Below are positions 1-10,660 of a DNA stretch of 64,000 nt, one piece after another (positions within the stretch are counted from its first letter, which is position 1; each line of letters opens with the position of its first letter). This DNA comes from Akebia trifoliata. Taxonomy: Eukaryota; Streptophyta; Magnoliopsida; Ranunculales; Lardizabalaceae. The notes under the pieces were generated by a model that searched no databases, was not told the DNA's origin, and saw only the letters and a list, made by a program, of their open reading frames with translations. Made by a program: the position numbers and the translations under genes. The stretch spans positions 30,289,613 through 30,353,612 of the forward strand of contig CM030708.1 of NCBI GenBank assembly GCA_017979445.1, given 5' to 3'.

Positions 1-57
1 GTGCAGCTCTAGAAAGTCTAACCCTAAATCCAAAATATTTAGGTTGCAGGCTTCTTC

Positions 58-230
58 AAAGAATAATGATGAATGCACCCGGTCTTGATAGGAGGGTGGG
101 TAAACAGCTGATGTGTCAAGGCCCAGAAATGCACATATTTTTCCTGTGTATACTGATGAAAATGATATATCGTTCTGTTCCCTTGCCATGTCAGCCACGT
201 ACCTGACCACATGCAGTCACCACAACTCTT
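58..230. mobile_element. hairpin MITE (AAGAGT...TGATGAATGCAC ends)
   Basis: An imperfect inverted repeat. The left arm reads AAGAATAATGATGAATGCAC and the right arm, read backwards, gives AAGAGT then ATGCATGTGGTC. The pair GCTGATGTG / CATGTCAGC lies further in. Close copies are at 9098-9270 and, more loosely, 46804-46930. It sits just upstream of a broken ERF. Confidence 0.6.
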
Positions 231-479
231 CATTAAATTGTCCACATGAAAATTATGTTGTAAGATGACGTGGCTGCTGGCATGTAATATTTGACAACTC
301 AAATTGCATACTATTAACAATAAGTTCAGAGTTTATGTTCCACCCAAGATATGATCAATTTCGAACCACTGGATCTGACCCAAAAGAGGTTATCAACTAT
401 TTATCTCCCCCTTCCCCTTAAGAAGGGGGTTTAAAAACTAAGCAAACCCCCTTTGATTTCTCCCCACTTGAAGCATATC

Positions 480-830
480 ATGGAGAAGGCTGGTATGGAG
501 TAGAAATCCGAGATACAAAAAGGGTGGGACCATTAAGTGGCTAGGAACATTTCCAACCGTGAAAGAGGCTGCACATGCTTATGATAAAGCTGCTTATGAA
601 ATGAGGGGATGTCGAGCTAAGCTTAATTTTCCCCATGAATATATTATAGGAGCCAATTATCCTCTCCTCATTCTACTGTTGTTTCTTCATCATCACCTTC
701 TCATTCTTTCACTTCTAGTGAGAATGTTGAAAAGGAAAATCTGAATACTGAGAACGATGAAGAAGATGAAGATATCATGTGGAAGTATTTGGATGAAAAG
801 ATGTTGGATGAGTTTCTAGAGTTTAAATAA
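480..830 (+). pseudogene. broken ERF transcription factor of block A1
   Basis: This is a degenerate copy of a short group IX AP2/ERF gene. Compared with the copy at 9533-9940 it keeps the start ATG at 480. It has lost about 49 bp that encoded the YRGVR/RPWG start of the AP2 domain. It also has a 1-bp deletion in the run of A after GATAC near 518 and another 1-bp deletion near 648, so the second half of the AP2 domain and the acidic tail are in different frames. The tail still encodes the EDLL-like sequence MWKYLDEKMLDEFLE before TAA at 828-830. No functional AP2 protein is possible from this copy. Confidence 0.85.
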
Positions 831-918
831 TGAGCTTCTATTGTTTTTCTAGCATTTTAGTTTAGAAATAAATGATGATCCATAAACATATATAGTTCCC
901 TTTCACTTATCAAGGATT

Positions 919-1206
919 TACTATGTAAAAACTGGAAAATTCAACAGAAAAAATTGACGGCCAAGGCCAAAGAATTTTAGAAACTCAATTTTGATGGTCT
1001 AGGGCCGTTGAAGTTCTTGATGTTCCCAGATTTGACAGCTTAGAGCCGAATTTCTCCCATCCTTCATTAATTTGACAATTTCGACCCGTCGGAAAAAAGA
1101 ATTTGTCAATGAAAAACTCGAGGCCAATTTAACTCCCTTAGTCCATCTAATTTTATGAAATTTGATGAGCCTAGGGCTGTCAAATTTGGGCTTTTTTCAC
1201 ATTGTG
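919..1206 (+). mobile_element. non-autonomous CACTA-type MITE in block A1
   Basis: A 288-bp element. Its left end TACTATGTAAAA is a decayed CACTATGTGAAAA and its right end is TTTTTTCACATTGTG. It is flanked by the 3-bp duplication ATT (916-918 and 1207-1209). The empty site is visible in blocks A2 and A3, where CAAGGATT runs straight into GTATGTTATGGA (10021 and 23690). Homologous copies are at 7377-7666 and, inverted, 32005-32268. Confidence 0.8.
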
Positions 1207-1443
1207 ATTGTATGTTTTGGATGATTTTTTTATTTTTTATTAATTTTATTGTTCAAGTTCTAGCTAAATACCTTGTTAATGATCATGTTGTTTGTTCTCC
1301 AAGGTCATCAAGATTGTTCTCAAGGACTAGTCACAACTTTTGATTAAAAGATTTCTCTCAAAACTGTGGAATGAATGTTTTACTTTTTATTTTATTATAT
1401 TTTTAATCAATAAAGCTCTTCTTAATTAAATTAGTAAATCAAT

Positions 1444-1521
1444 CGTTGCGTGGGAAATGAACCAATTGGTCTTTAGTAGCATCACCCAATGACTTTACCA
1501 ACTAAGCTAGTTGGCATCTCC
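1444..1521 (-). mobile_element. tRNA-derived SINE-like fragment in block A1
   Basis: Read on the minus strand it has a pol III A-box-like TAGCTTAGTTGG and, about 45 bp on, a B-box-like GGTTCATTTCCC. This is the layout of a tRNA-derived SINE head. The same fragment recurs at 10254-10328 and 23909-23983, always about 600 to 700 bp after the broken ERF, so it was in the A unit before duplication. It does not fold into an intact tRNA. Confidence 0.55.
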
Positions 1522-2215
1522 AAAATGATAGAATATGAATGTTTTTCTTGTTATATATATGCTCATCTTTATTTATCGCAAGTCACGCACATACACACAT
1601 TTGTGTGATTCTACAAAATATCTCAACACGACCAATCAAGAAAAAACAAATCCTAACCGTATGCATGTATGTTATAAGCAATGCTTTAAAAACTGAATGA
1701 TTGAATCACAAATTTTTCAAATTAAAAAAAAAAACCAATTTTAATTTTAGAAAGATTTGGATAAGATATCTTTAGAAAGATTTGATCATTATTTGGGGTT
1801 TTCAATGAATTACTATAACGTTTTTTCTGAAGATAATGTTTCTCCTAATCTTTGTAAGAATGTGATTTGATCTAATAAGAATGACTTCAATTCGTTTATG
1901 TATGCCATCTTAGTGTCAATTGTTGTATCAATTTGATACTAATATTCGCTTATGTATGCCATCTTGTCCATTGACATCAATTCACTTCTTATGCATGATT
2001 TGTTCAATAATTTGATTTATTTTTCATAGAGGTACTTTTAGTTTGGAAGATAGTATTATGGTAGCAGAAAAGAGGAGTAAAAAGTGATCAAGTATAACAT
2101 GAATGATATTTGAATTGGGTTAAAAGGCTTATAACAACAAATATGCACCCGGGGTGGATGACTGAAATCCTTCTCCCAAACCTCAACACATGCCACATAA
2201 GCCACAATCCCCTAG

Positions 2216-2345
2216 AAAGCAACTATAAATACCTCTAACAGATTATAGTTGGCATCCATGTAGATCAATACCATCAGACTCCACAAAATAACCACATCTT
2301 GTGTGCATGAACTCTTTTTTGGCGGTACGTGCTCGTTATTCTCAA
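2216..2345 (+). promoter_or_regulatory. conserved promoter-like block with TATA box, no clear downstream ORF
   Basis: A plant-type TATA box (ACTATAAATACC near 2220) follows GCCACAATCC and precedes CATCCATGTAGATCA. The block recurs near 17118 (ACTATAAATACT) and near 32469 (ACTATAAGTACC) in blocks A2 and A4. The downstream sequence has only short, unshared reading frames, so it is either the promoter of a lost gene or of a non-coding transcript. This is inference from conservation and motif only. Confidence 0.3.
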
Positions 2346-4917
2346 TCCGAAGAGAATCATCCAATGGTTTGAATTGAGCATACCAATCCACTTTTCATTC
2401 CATGCAAATGCTAGGCATAATTTTTTATTTTTCTATGTTATCAGTCGGCAAAGTATTAATATGTATATATAAAGCCCCATAGCTTTTTCTGGAATTTAAT
2501 AAATTCAAGAATGCAATATATCGGTAACTTAAATTAAGGTGTTTGACAATAGTAATTTTAAAGGTTCATGGCATCATCAAATGATGCAAGTCTTAGACAA
2601 GAATCTAAACCATTATGAATCCACCAAAAAAAAAAAAAGAACACTAAACGAGAAATTTTATAGAAAAAGAGTTTTAACTCTGGTAAAACACGAAAATAGT
2701 TAAAATAGTGAACAATTACTAAAAATGATAAAAAGAACTAAACATGAAAATGTATACTACTTAACCTTAGAAGAAAGGTAGAATTGATGGTGCAGTATTC
2801 TAACTTCTATAAATATAGTTTAAAAAAATTGCAATTTTTCTAAAATAGCAAATTGCCTAAAAATAAATAAATGAAGGAATTAGAGTTAAAAATGAAAAGT
2901 CTATATCTATGGATCTAAAAGATCTTTACGCTTCAATTCAAGAATAGGTCTCCGCAAATGATTTTGACTCTGTCATTCGTTCGGGTCTATGGGCCCATGA
3001 TTTTTACTTATACGATCAGCCCTTCTGCTTGAACTTTTGGCGACCCAAAGGTTCCATGAATTCTTCTACCACTTTTCCTACATGGAATCGACAAAAATAT
3101 TATTGTGTACATATAAATAAGTATAAGCTCCATAGCTTATTTTAGACTTTAAGAAATGCAAGAATGCAATATATCGTTGACTTGAATTAAAGTGTCTAAT
3201 AAAATCAATTTTAAAGGTTCATGACATCATCAAATGATACAAGTCTTGGATAAGAATCTAAAACAATACGATATGTCACACTAGGTAATTTCTTAACTGT
3301 TCCTCGATCTATCAACATGGCTACAAAATGTTCTTATGAAATTTATAATAAAAAGATCAAAAAATAAAAAACTATCAGGATAACAGACAACCATACATAT
3401 TTTTTTACATGAATGATAGCAATACAATGTAGAATTAGTATGAATATGGAGTACCTCTTAATCTATACAAACTTTTTTTCATTTATATCTACTAGAAATT
3501 TTGTAATAATTAGAGATTAATTATGAATATATATACAGTCAGGATCCCTTGTCTCCTAAGAATGACTCATGAAAAAAACATATGATATTAACCATTTAAA
3601 CACAAAATCCAATAGTAGGGATTTATGGGTATCTTAAGAACACAAATCTCAAAAATACTTATACCGAAGATAAATCTTAATTGTTTGATTCTTTATCTAC
3701 ATCCAAGACCTCCTGGCACGTTAGCATTGCCACCAAATTTCTTTATCCATAATACTCTTTACCATTTTGTCTTTTTATTAAAAAGACAAAGTTATGTCAA
3801 TCTTTTACATAATAAATTAATACATTTATTATACTCATAATAAATGCATTTATTATGTAGGCATTGATTATCAAAGTATTAAGTAAAAAATAACAAAAGA
3901 CATTTAAAAGCCTAAAATGTTGGGCCCACCTTCAAACAGAAATAGAAACCTAATTGGTGAGTCCTAGCCGTTCGATTGGATCATTTTTGAAACCCATGGT
4001 AAATGTTTAGGATTGGCTGTTTTTTATTCTATTAGTCTAAAGCCATCTTCTTGAGTCGTGAATCACAACCAAAAAAAAAAAAAAAAGCATAAATTCGATG
4101 TAAATTTTTTAGTGGGTTAGGATCAAGCATTGCTCATCAGGTGGACTAACAAATTTTTTTATACATTTCAAAACGTGGGACCCACTCTCTATCCGGAAAC
4201 ATCAGGGGACCCACTTTCCAAGTTTACGCATACCGACGTTACAAACCATAACAAATAAGGAAGGGAAAGACTTAGGTTAAAGGTTGACTGGAGCTGCAGT
4301 CTTGCACTTCTAACTGTAGTGCACAGACATCTTTACATATAAGAAAAGCAGATTTTTCAAAAGAGTCAAATAGTAGTACAACACCATCTTTACATATAAG
4401 CAAGTTAAATTTTCAAAAGAATCATGATAATCTGACTTATCCACGTGGCATACTAATAAAGGCCCAAATGTATATGTTTGAGAATTGTAGATTTGCACCC
4501 CTCAAGATATACAACTGCATATGAGGATGCGCTGTGCTCTACTTATTTAGAGGAGTACAGATCAACAGTTTCAGTATTCTACAAATTTAAATAAAAAAAA
4601 TAAAAACACGTATGTCTTCTTGCCACGTGGAGGACTTCTATTAACGTGAACCATGGTCAAGAGCAAAGTACAACCCACTTAGGCATGCCACTTTAGATGC
4701 CACTGTTGGGAAGAGTTTTAGAATGTAGCTCTAGGAAATTCAACCCTAAACTCTAAATAATTGTGGTCAGAGGGCCATTTAATTGTAGAAGAAAAATGAG
4801 TTGTAAGATTAAATATCCAAAGTGTACCTTAAATGCCATGTAATAACTCAAATTATATACAATTAACACTAAGTCCAAAGCATATCCTCCTCACAAGATA
4901 TGGACAGTTTCTAACTG

Positions 4918-5031
4918 TTGGATCTGACTCAGTATAGATTATCAACCATTTATTTTTCCCCACCACCACCTTAAGAAGGGAGTTTAAAAACTAAGCAAAC
5001 CCTTCAGGTTTCCCCTCACAAGAACCATAAC
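4918..5031 (+). promoter_or_regulatory. conserved 5' block of the ERF copies (TATA-like TTTAAAAA)
   Basis: The last ~110 bp before the ATG are conserved in all five ERF copies: GTTGGATCTGAC, then ATTATCAACYATTTAT, then TTAAGAAGGGNGTTTAAAAA, CTAAGCAAACCC and AGGTTTC. The matching blocks lie at about 370-479, 9420-9532, 21100-21217 and 27755-27868. TTTAAAAA at 4983-4990 is the only TATA-like core, about 42 bp before the ATG. Conservation next to broken genes reflects shared ancestry, so it does not prove function. Confidence 0.45.
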
Positions 5032-5484
5032 ATGGAGAAGGCTCCAGAGGCCAATGTTAAGCAGAACGAAAGGGTTGGAATTCGATATCGAGGTGTTAGA
5101 GTTCGCCCACGGGGTAGGTATGGAGCTGAGATTCGAGTCTTGAATACACATAAGTGGCTAGGAACATTTTCGACGGCAGAAGATGCTGCGCGTGCTTACG
5201 ATCAAGCGGCTTATGCAATGAGAGGTCATCAAGCTATCCTCAATTTTCCTGATGAATATCCTTCTAGGAAGAAATTTTTGTCTCCTTCTTCTTCTTCTTC
5301 TTCTTCTCCATCGGTTTCTCATTCTTTGACTTCTACTTCTAATGAGAATGTTGAGAAGGAGAATCTGAATATTGGCTACAATGAAGAAGAAGAAGAAGAA
5401 GACATCGTATTGAAGTATTTGGATGAAAATATGTTTGATGAGCTTCCCGAGTCTTCGGTGGATATAAAAGATGAAGAAGAGTAA
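5032..5484 (+). CDS. short AP2/ERF transcription factor, group IX-like (block B1)
   Basis: A predicted nuclear DNA-binding regulator of the ethylene-response-factor family, 150 aa and intronless. One AP2 domain spans about residues 19-75 ([36 protein letters not shown]). It is followed by a serine run (about 83-97) coded by TCT/TCC repeats, and an acidic tail containing [15 protein letters not shown], which resembles the EDLL activation motif of ERF095-098-type proteins. The normal size of that small clade is about 130-140 aa, so it looks complete. The start is fixed by the conserved ATG after ACCATAAC in all copies. Odd point: residue 27 is Arg (RPRG) where the family has Trp (RPWG), a residue that contacts DNA in AtERF1; sister gene 27869-28303 keeps Trp. 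Family ERFs of this group bind GCC boxes; whether this copy still does is open. Confidence 0.9.
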   Translation: MEKAPEANVKQNERVGIRYRGVRVRPRGRYGAEIRVLNTHKWLGTFSTAEDAARAYDQAAYAMRGHQAILNFPDEYPSRKKFLSPSSSSSSSPSVSHSLTSTSNENVEKENLNIGYNEEEEEEDIVLKYLDENMFDELPESSVDIKDEEE

Positions 5485-7189
5485 ATCATATCAGTTATTT
5501 TAGTTTGTTTTTCATTTTAGAGGATCCATAAATTATCGATTTGTATGTCATGGACAGTTTTTTTTTTTAATTTCTAAATGTCTTGTTAGGGTCCTTCTTG
5601 GTCTTTCTTATGGTTCAAGGTGTTCAAGGACTATATATTGAGAATTTTTATGTGACAGATTTCTCTTATATCTTTGGAATTAATGAATGTTTTACCTATT
5701 ATACGTTTTTTAATTGATCTTGTTATACTTGGTGGAGTATTAGGATGATGCGTCGTAATAAAGTATATTGTGTTACATCAAATCATTCTCTAAGAGGATT
5801 AGGATAAGAACAATATTAGGGATCTGATTAGATTAGTTAAATTTTATCAATTCCTGTTAATTTCCATATAAACCTCATGTGGGTTCATTATAATCACCAA
5901 ATAAAACCAATTTAATCGTCCTATTCAATATTAATTTTTATTAAATTAATACAAGCGTGTGTATGTCGATGATCTACACACACAAAAAAAATTCTTGGAC
6001 TTACTTGGATCAACAAAAAATTAGTTTCAAACCATCCCAACCTGAAGTATGTACATTTTTATACTTAAGCTGGGGTTTATGGCAAACGTAAACACGAATG
6101 TAGTTACATCTTAAATCATCACGCGATAAATTTACTAATTAACTATAGAATAAATCACTCATCAACTATAATACAAAATTCATTAGACTATGAACCTCAC
6201 CCAAGCAAGATATATGTGTGTATGTTATGTGTGGCAAAATATGGACACTTACAGTGCATGCGATATGCTCAAGTAATGACATCTGCTTGGCTTATTTTTT
6301 GAATGATAATGCCCTTTTAGAAAGATTAATACACAATTATTATTTGATATATTTTGTGTTTAGGAGGGAAAGTATGATTTAAAGGGCAGTGAGGGAGGTT
6401 TTTGTACGTCTGCGAGACTCCTTTCATGGAGGGACCAGCTTTACTTCCGTTTAGTTGCACCAAGAAAAGGGTTCATAGTAATATATCACCCGTAAGAAGG
6501 GACACGAGCATTGCTAAGTTACCTTTCCCCTATTTAATGTATTGAAGGCTTCCCTAATTTTAAAAATTACCCACGTTATGGAAGTCCTCAATCTATGCAA
6601 CACCATGCAATTTTTTTATATGAGATTTTATGTAATCCCAAATTGGCATTTATGTGAGCAAAAAAAAATTCTCGATGTCTTGTCTTTTTCAATCCTAGTG
6701 TTTTATCTCATGGCACGTCAATCTCTACGCAAGGCCTCCTTATTCGGATTTGGCTCCACATCAGCTTAGAGCTCATCTTCATAGCAGCCCCTACATCGAG
6801 TACCACCTACAAATAGCATTGTGAAGATCTCCATAGTATTTTTTTTTTGTAAAAGCTCTACTTTTCGAACTACAAACAACTTAATTACAACTCACAAATA
6901 GTAAGATTAAAAATATAAAGCAAATCGTATGCAAAAAACAGTTTCCATACTAAGTTAACAAGGAAAGTGTCCTTACCGCAACACCATGTGACATTTAAAA
7001 ACATGATTGGAATTCAAAAGGACGTAGAGCAATAAATTTTAAGAAAATTCAAAATAAATTTTGAAAATATTTATTTTTCATCCATGTCATGAAGCCGCAT
7101 ACTTCTACCTATTCCTTTGTTGTTACTGGCATGTTCGCTCTGCTCACCAGTGCAAGCTAGTCTTAGACCTTAGAGACATTTTTGTTCGA

Positions 7190-7708
7190 GTAATGATTTT
7201 CTGACTCCCCCGCGTGGCATACTCAAAATACTCTCCTAAAATAGCCTGTGTTAGAACCATAGATCTTTTTTACATTGGCATACACAACTGCACATATTTA
7301 TTGGGGTGTGCAAATGTGTATCCCAAGGAAAAAAATCTATGGTCATAGCACATGTCACGTCAGGAGAGCATTTTGACACTACGTGAAAATTGGAATATTC
7401 GAGAGAAAAAATTGATGGGCCAGGCCCACAAGTTTTAGAAACTGAATTTTGACAATTTAGGACCATTGAAATTCTTGATGTTCCCAGATTTGACGGCTTA
7501 GAACTGTCAAATTTCTCCCATCCTTCATTAATTTGACAATTTTAGCCCGTTGAAAAAATAAATTTGACAATGAAAAATTCTACGCCAATTCGACCTCTTG
7601 GTCCGTCGAATTTTATGAAATTTGACAGCCCATGACCATCAAATTTGGGCTTTTTTTCACATTGTGTTAGTATGCCACTTGGGGGAGTGGGATTATCAAG
7701 ACTCTTTT
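7190..7708. mobile_element. hairpin MITE split by a nested CACTA MITE
   Basis: The arms are TAATGATTTTCTGACTCCCC then GTGGCATACTCAAA on the left, and GTATGCCACTTGGGGGAGT then TTATCAAGACTCTTTTT on the right. The arms are interrupted by the CACTA MITE at 7377-7666. The uninterrupted version is in block B2 (about 30140-30362). Inner arms carry GGGTGTGCAAATGTGTATCCCAAGG-like sequence shared with other copies. Confidence 0.65.
7377..7666 (+). mobile_element. non-autonomous CACTA-type MITE in block B1
   Basis: A 290-bp element starting CACTACGTGAAAA and ending TTTTTTCACATTGTG, with 3-bp flanks TGA (7374-7376) and TTA (7667-7669). The empty site is visible in B2 near 30314 (GTATTTGAAGTATGCC). Internal sequence is rich in inverted TTTGACGG / CCGTCAAATT motifs. 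It is a sister of 919-1206. Confidence 0.8.
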
Positions 7709-8730
7709 TCAGTTGAGTTCTACTTAGCTCGATTATTAGGCGGTTGGGCTAAGATTTTGTGGCCCAGTTAGAGGAGTTAAGTTTGAAAAGAATAAAACGT
7801 GGTGTTTACGAATTTTTATAAAATTTGGTGAAAAAAAATGCTATATAACTGGTTGTATGTTCCATAGTGTAAACTTGTACGTTGTGACGTGTAACACAAG
7901 TCGATTTTAAAGCAACAATGCTTCAAAATTTTGGAAGAATACACATTCTTACGTGACAAATGTCCTTTCTATAATGACATGACTCACTACATTTATTTGA
8001 GATTAAACCTTAATTTTTCAAATTGATAATTTGTCCCCTGACTTTGGTCTTTTAAAAAAAATTAATGTAACAATAACCTCGATGTCCTCATTATCACCAC
8101 TATCATTATTATTATCACTTTCACCATCACCAATTTCATCATCACCATCACTATTATATGGCTGAACTTTTTGTTTTCGAAATTTTGAAATGAAATGGAT
8201 AATATACATATGAAGTGTATGCCACATATTTTTTATTTATCAAATTTTTGGCCGTATTTTAAATCAGATTTTTGTAATCCAAAATCTAATAGAACTCGAA
8301 TTTTTCAAGAATCAACTTTTTGCCGTATCCGAATTGCTAACAATGGTCTGAAATTTGGAGGGGAGGTTAAGCTTCAACTTTGACAAAAGAGCGTGCATGT
8401 TGTTCATGTTCTTATTTCACATCGTTTTGACTTTGTTATATGTGCCCAACTCAATGTATCCACTGCAACTATATCTGATGGGTCCCACCCATCTTGGAGA
8501 TCTCTGCCAATTACGAATCTGATAAAATCCCTCGTGACAATCAGATTATCAAAACACTCCATCTGCATGCGGCTGATGTGGCAAAGCATAGAACCAACAA
8601 ATTCAGGATACAAAAGATAAAGATCAACCGTTCTGTGCCCTTACCACATCAGCCAAGTATAGATCGACTGAAAGTTTTCGAGGCAGAAAATCATTACCGT
8701 GTATAAAAAGCTGACTTTTAAAAAGTGTCA

Positions 8731-8897
8731 TGCTGGGGTGACACAAAGGGACACACAAGGGTGACAAAAATGTGTGTTGTTGTGCACATTACCTTAGATG
8801 CTTTTCTACAAGATACGAGTAAAAAGCATCTAGAGTTATATGCGCGCCACCACATCATTTTTGTCACCTTTGTGTCTCCGTTTGTGTCATTCCAGCA
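8731..8897. mobile_element. hairpin MITE, TGCTGGGGTGACACA family, copy 1
   Basis: Terminal arms TGCTGGGGTGACACAAA and, inverted, TGCTGGAATGACACAAA. Inner arms GGGTGACAAAAATG / CATTTTTGTCACC and AGATGCTTTT / AAAAGCATCT. No coding capacity. Copies at 8916-9089 and 41347-41515. Confidence 0.7.
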
Positions 8898-8915
8898 ATT
8901 TCCTTTTAAAGTCGT

Positions 8916-9089
8916 ACTGGGGTGACACAGGATTTACCGTGATTCTCACAATTCTGATGTGGACATGAATACATAATCGCAAATGGTTTTTACTCGTGTC
9001 ACAACACAAGTAAAAACCATCTACAATTATGTGCACATCCCACGTCAGACTTGTGAGAATAGCGGTAAATTATTTTTGTCATTTCAGCA
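8916..9089. mobile_element. hairpin MITE, TGCTGGGGTGACACA family, copy 2
   Basis: The ends are TACTGGGGTGACACAGG and, inverted, TGCTGAAATGACAAAAAT. Inner arms are TTTACCGTGATTCTCACAA / TTGTGAGAATAGCGGTAAA and ATGGTTTTTACT / AGTAAAAACCAT. It lies 18 bp after copy 1. Confidence 0.7.
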
Positions 9090-9097
9090 TTTTCCAA

Positions 9098-9270
9098 AGA
9101 ATAATGATGAATGCACCCGGTCATAATACAAGGGTGGGTACGGGGCTGATGTGGCAAGGGCAAAGAATGGCACATACTTTTCCTTGTGTATCCCAGTGAA
9201 ATTGATCTATGGTTCTATGCTCTTGCCACATCAGCGGTGTACCTGACCACGTGCATTCATCACGACTCTT
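9098..9270. mobile_element. hairpin MITE upstream of the A2 ERF
   Basis: A close copy of 58-230. Arms are ATAATGATGAATGCACCCGG and, inverted, AAGAGTCGTGATGAATGCAC; inner arms GCTGATGTGGCAAGGGCA / TGCTCTTGCCACATCAGC. Confidence 0.65.
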
Positions 9271-9532
9271 CATTAAATTGTCCAAGAAAAATGAGTTGTA
9301 AGATTAGGAATCCAAAGGGTCTCTTTACTAGCATGTAATATTATGACAACTCAAATTGCATACTATTAACAATTAGTTCAGAGCCTATGCTCCTCCCCAA
9401 GGTATGATCAATTTTGAACCGTTGGATTTGACCCAATAGAGATTATCAACTATTTATCTCCTCCTTCCCCTTAAGAAGGGGGTTTAAAAACTAAGCAAAC
9501 CCCCTTAGGTTTCTTGCCACTTGAAGCATAAC

Positions 9533-9940
9533 ATGGAGAAGGCTCAAAAGGCCAGGGTTCAATATCGAGGTGTTCGAAATCGTCCATGGGGGCGGTATGG
9601 AGCAGAAATCCAAGATACAAAAAAGGGTGGTATCATTAAGTGGCTAGGAACATTTCCAACTGTGAAATAGGCTGCACGTGCTCTCGATAAAGCTGCTTAT
9701 GAAATGAGGGGAGATCGAGCTAAGCTTAATTTTCCCCATGAATATATTAATAGGAGCCAATTATCCTCTCCTCATTCTACTGTTGTTTCTTCATCATCAC
9801 CTTCTCATTCTTTCACTACTACTTCTAGTGAGAATGTTGATAAGGAAAATCTGAATACTGAGAACGATGAAGAAGATGAAGATATCATGTGGAAGTATTT
9901 GGATGAAAAGATGTTGGATGAGTTTCTAGAGTCTAAATAA
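9533..9940 (+). pseudogene. ERF transcription factor with a single premature stop (block A2)
   Basis: From the conserved ATG at 9533 to TAA at 9938-9940 this copy stays in one frame over 136 codons. It encodes a nearly complete small [49 protein letters not shown], a Ser-rich stretch, and an EDLL-like tail (MWKYLDEKMLDEFLE). The only lesion I see is TAG at 9668-9670 (codon 46), where the intact copies have a GAA/GAG Glu codon. It falls inside the AP2 domain, so the product would be 45 residues without the helix. A downstream ATG at 9704 could give 78 aa lacking the DNA-binding sheet. Read as a recent pseudogene or a null allele. Confidence 0.8.
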
Positions 9941-10253
9941 GGAGCTTCTATTATTTTTCTAGCATTTTAGTTTTGAAATAAATGATGATCCATAAACATA
10001 TATTGTTCTCATTCTCTTATCAAGGATTGTATGTTATGGACGAGTTTTTTTTTGTTATTGTTCAAGTTATAGCTAAATATCTTGTCAATGTTTATGTTGT
10101 TTGTTCTCCTAGATCATCAAGATTGTTCTCAAGGACTAGTTACAACTTCTGATTGAAAGATTTCTCTCAAAATTGTGGAATGAATGTTTTACTTTTTATT
10201 TTATTATATTTTTAATCAATAAACCTCTTCTTAATTAAATCAGTAAATCAATC

Positions 10254-10328
10254 ATTGCGTGGGAAATGAACCAAGGTCTTTAGTAGCATCACCCAATGAC
10301 TTTACCAATTAAGCTAGTTGGCATCTCC
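10254..10328 (-). mobile_element. tRNA-derived SINE-like fragment in block A2
   Basis: Minus-strand A-box-like TAGCTTAATTGG and B-box-like TTGGTTCATTTCCC. It is orthologous in position to 1444-1521 and 23909-23983. Confidence 0.5.
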
Positions 10329-10660
10329 AAAATGATAGAATATGAATGTTTTTCTTGTTATATATACTCATCTTTATGTAACGCAAATCACGCTCATACA
10401 CACATTTGTGTGATTCTACAAAATTCCCAACACGCACGGGCAATCAAGAAAATAAAAGTTCCTTACCCTATGCATGTATGTTATAAGCAATGTTTTAAAA
10501 ATTGAACAGAATGATTGAATAAAAAAATTTGTCAAATTGATAGAACCATGGTTGGATCGATTTACATCTATTACAAAATTAAAAATAAGTACCTATGCTT
10601 TTTTTATTATTATGTTAGATTACTTTCATGTATAGTCATAAAAAAAGACAGAAATAAAAG

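Larger units (their letters stand above)
1..4251. repeat. A-type block A1 of the tandem ERF array (left end cut by window)
   Basis: This block contains a broken ERF (480-830) and a long AT-rich tail. The tail is recognisable again in blocks A2, A3 and A4: for example the stretch at 2010-2140 recurs near 13920, 24570 and 31590, and the stretch at 3585-3930 recurs near 19080, 26040 and 40150. The first 45 bases resemble 4719-4760 and 27552-27600, which precede the ERFs of the B blocks, so the window opens inside a unit. From 1210 to 4251 I see no gene, only decayed non-coding DNA shared among A blocks. The right end joins B1 at 4252 with the same junction seen at 26770 and 40893. Confidence 0.75.
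4252..8530. repeat. B-type block B1 of the tandem ERF array
   Basis: This block aligns end to end with B2 (26770-30980). Both contain an intact ERF, a shared 3' region (AATGTCTTGTTA then TTCAAGGTGTTCAA), and the same tail up to the CATCACCATCACTAT stretch near 8140/30825. The last part (8340-8530) matches B3 at 41930-42100. Apart from the ERF and the listed hairpins I see no gene in 5485-8530; short reading frames there are not conserved between B1 and B2. Confidence 0.8.
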
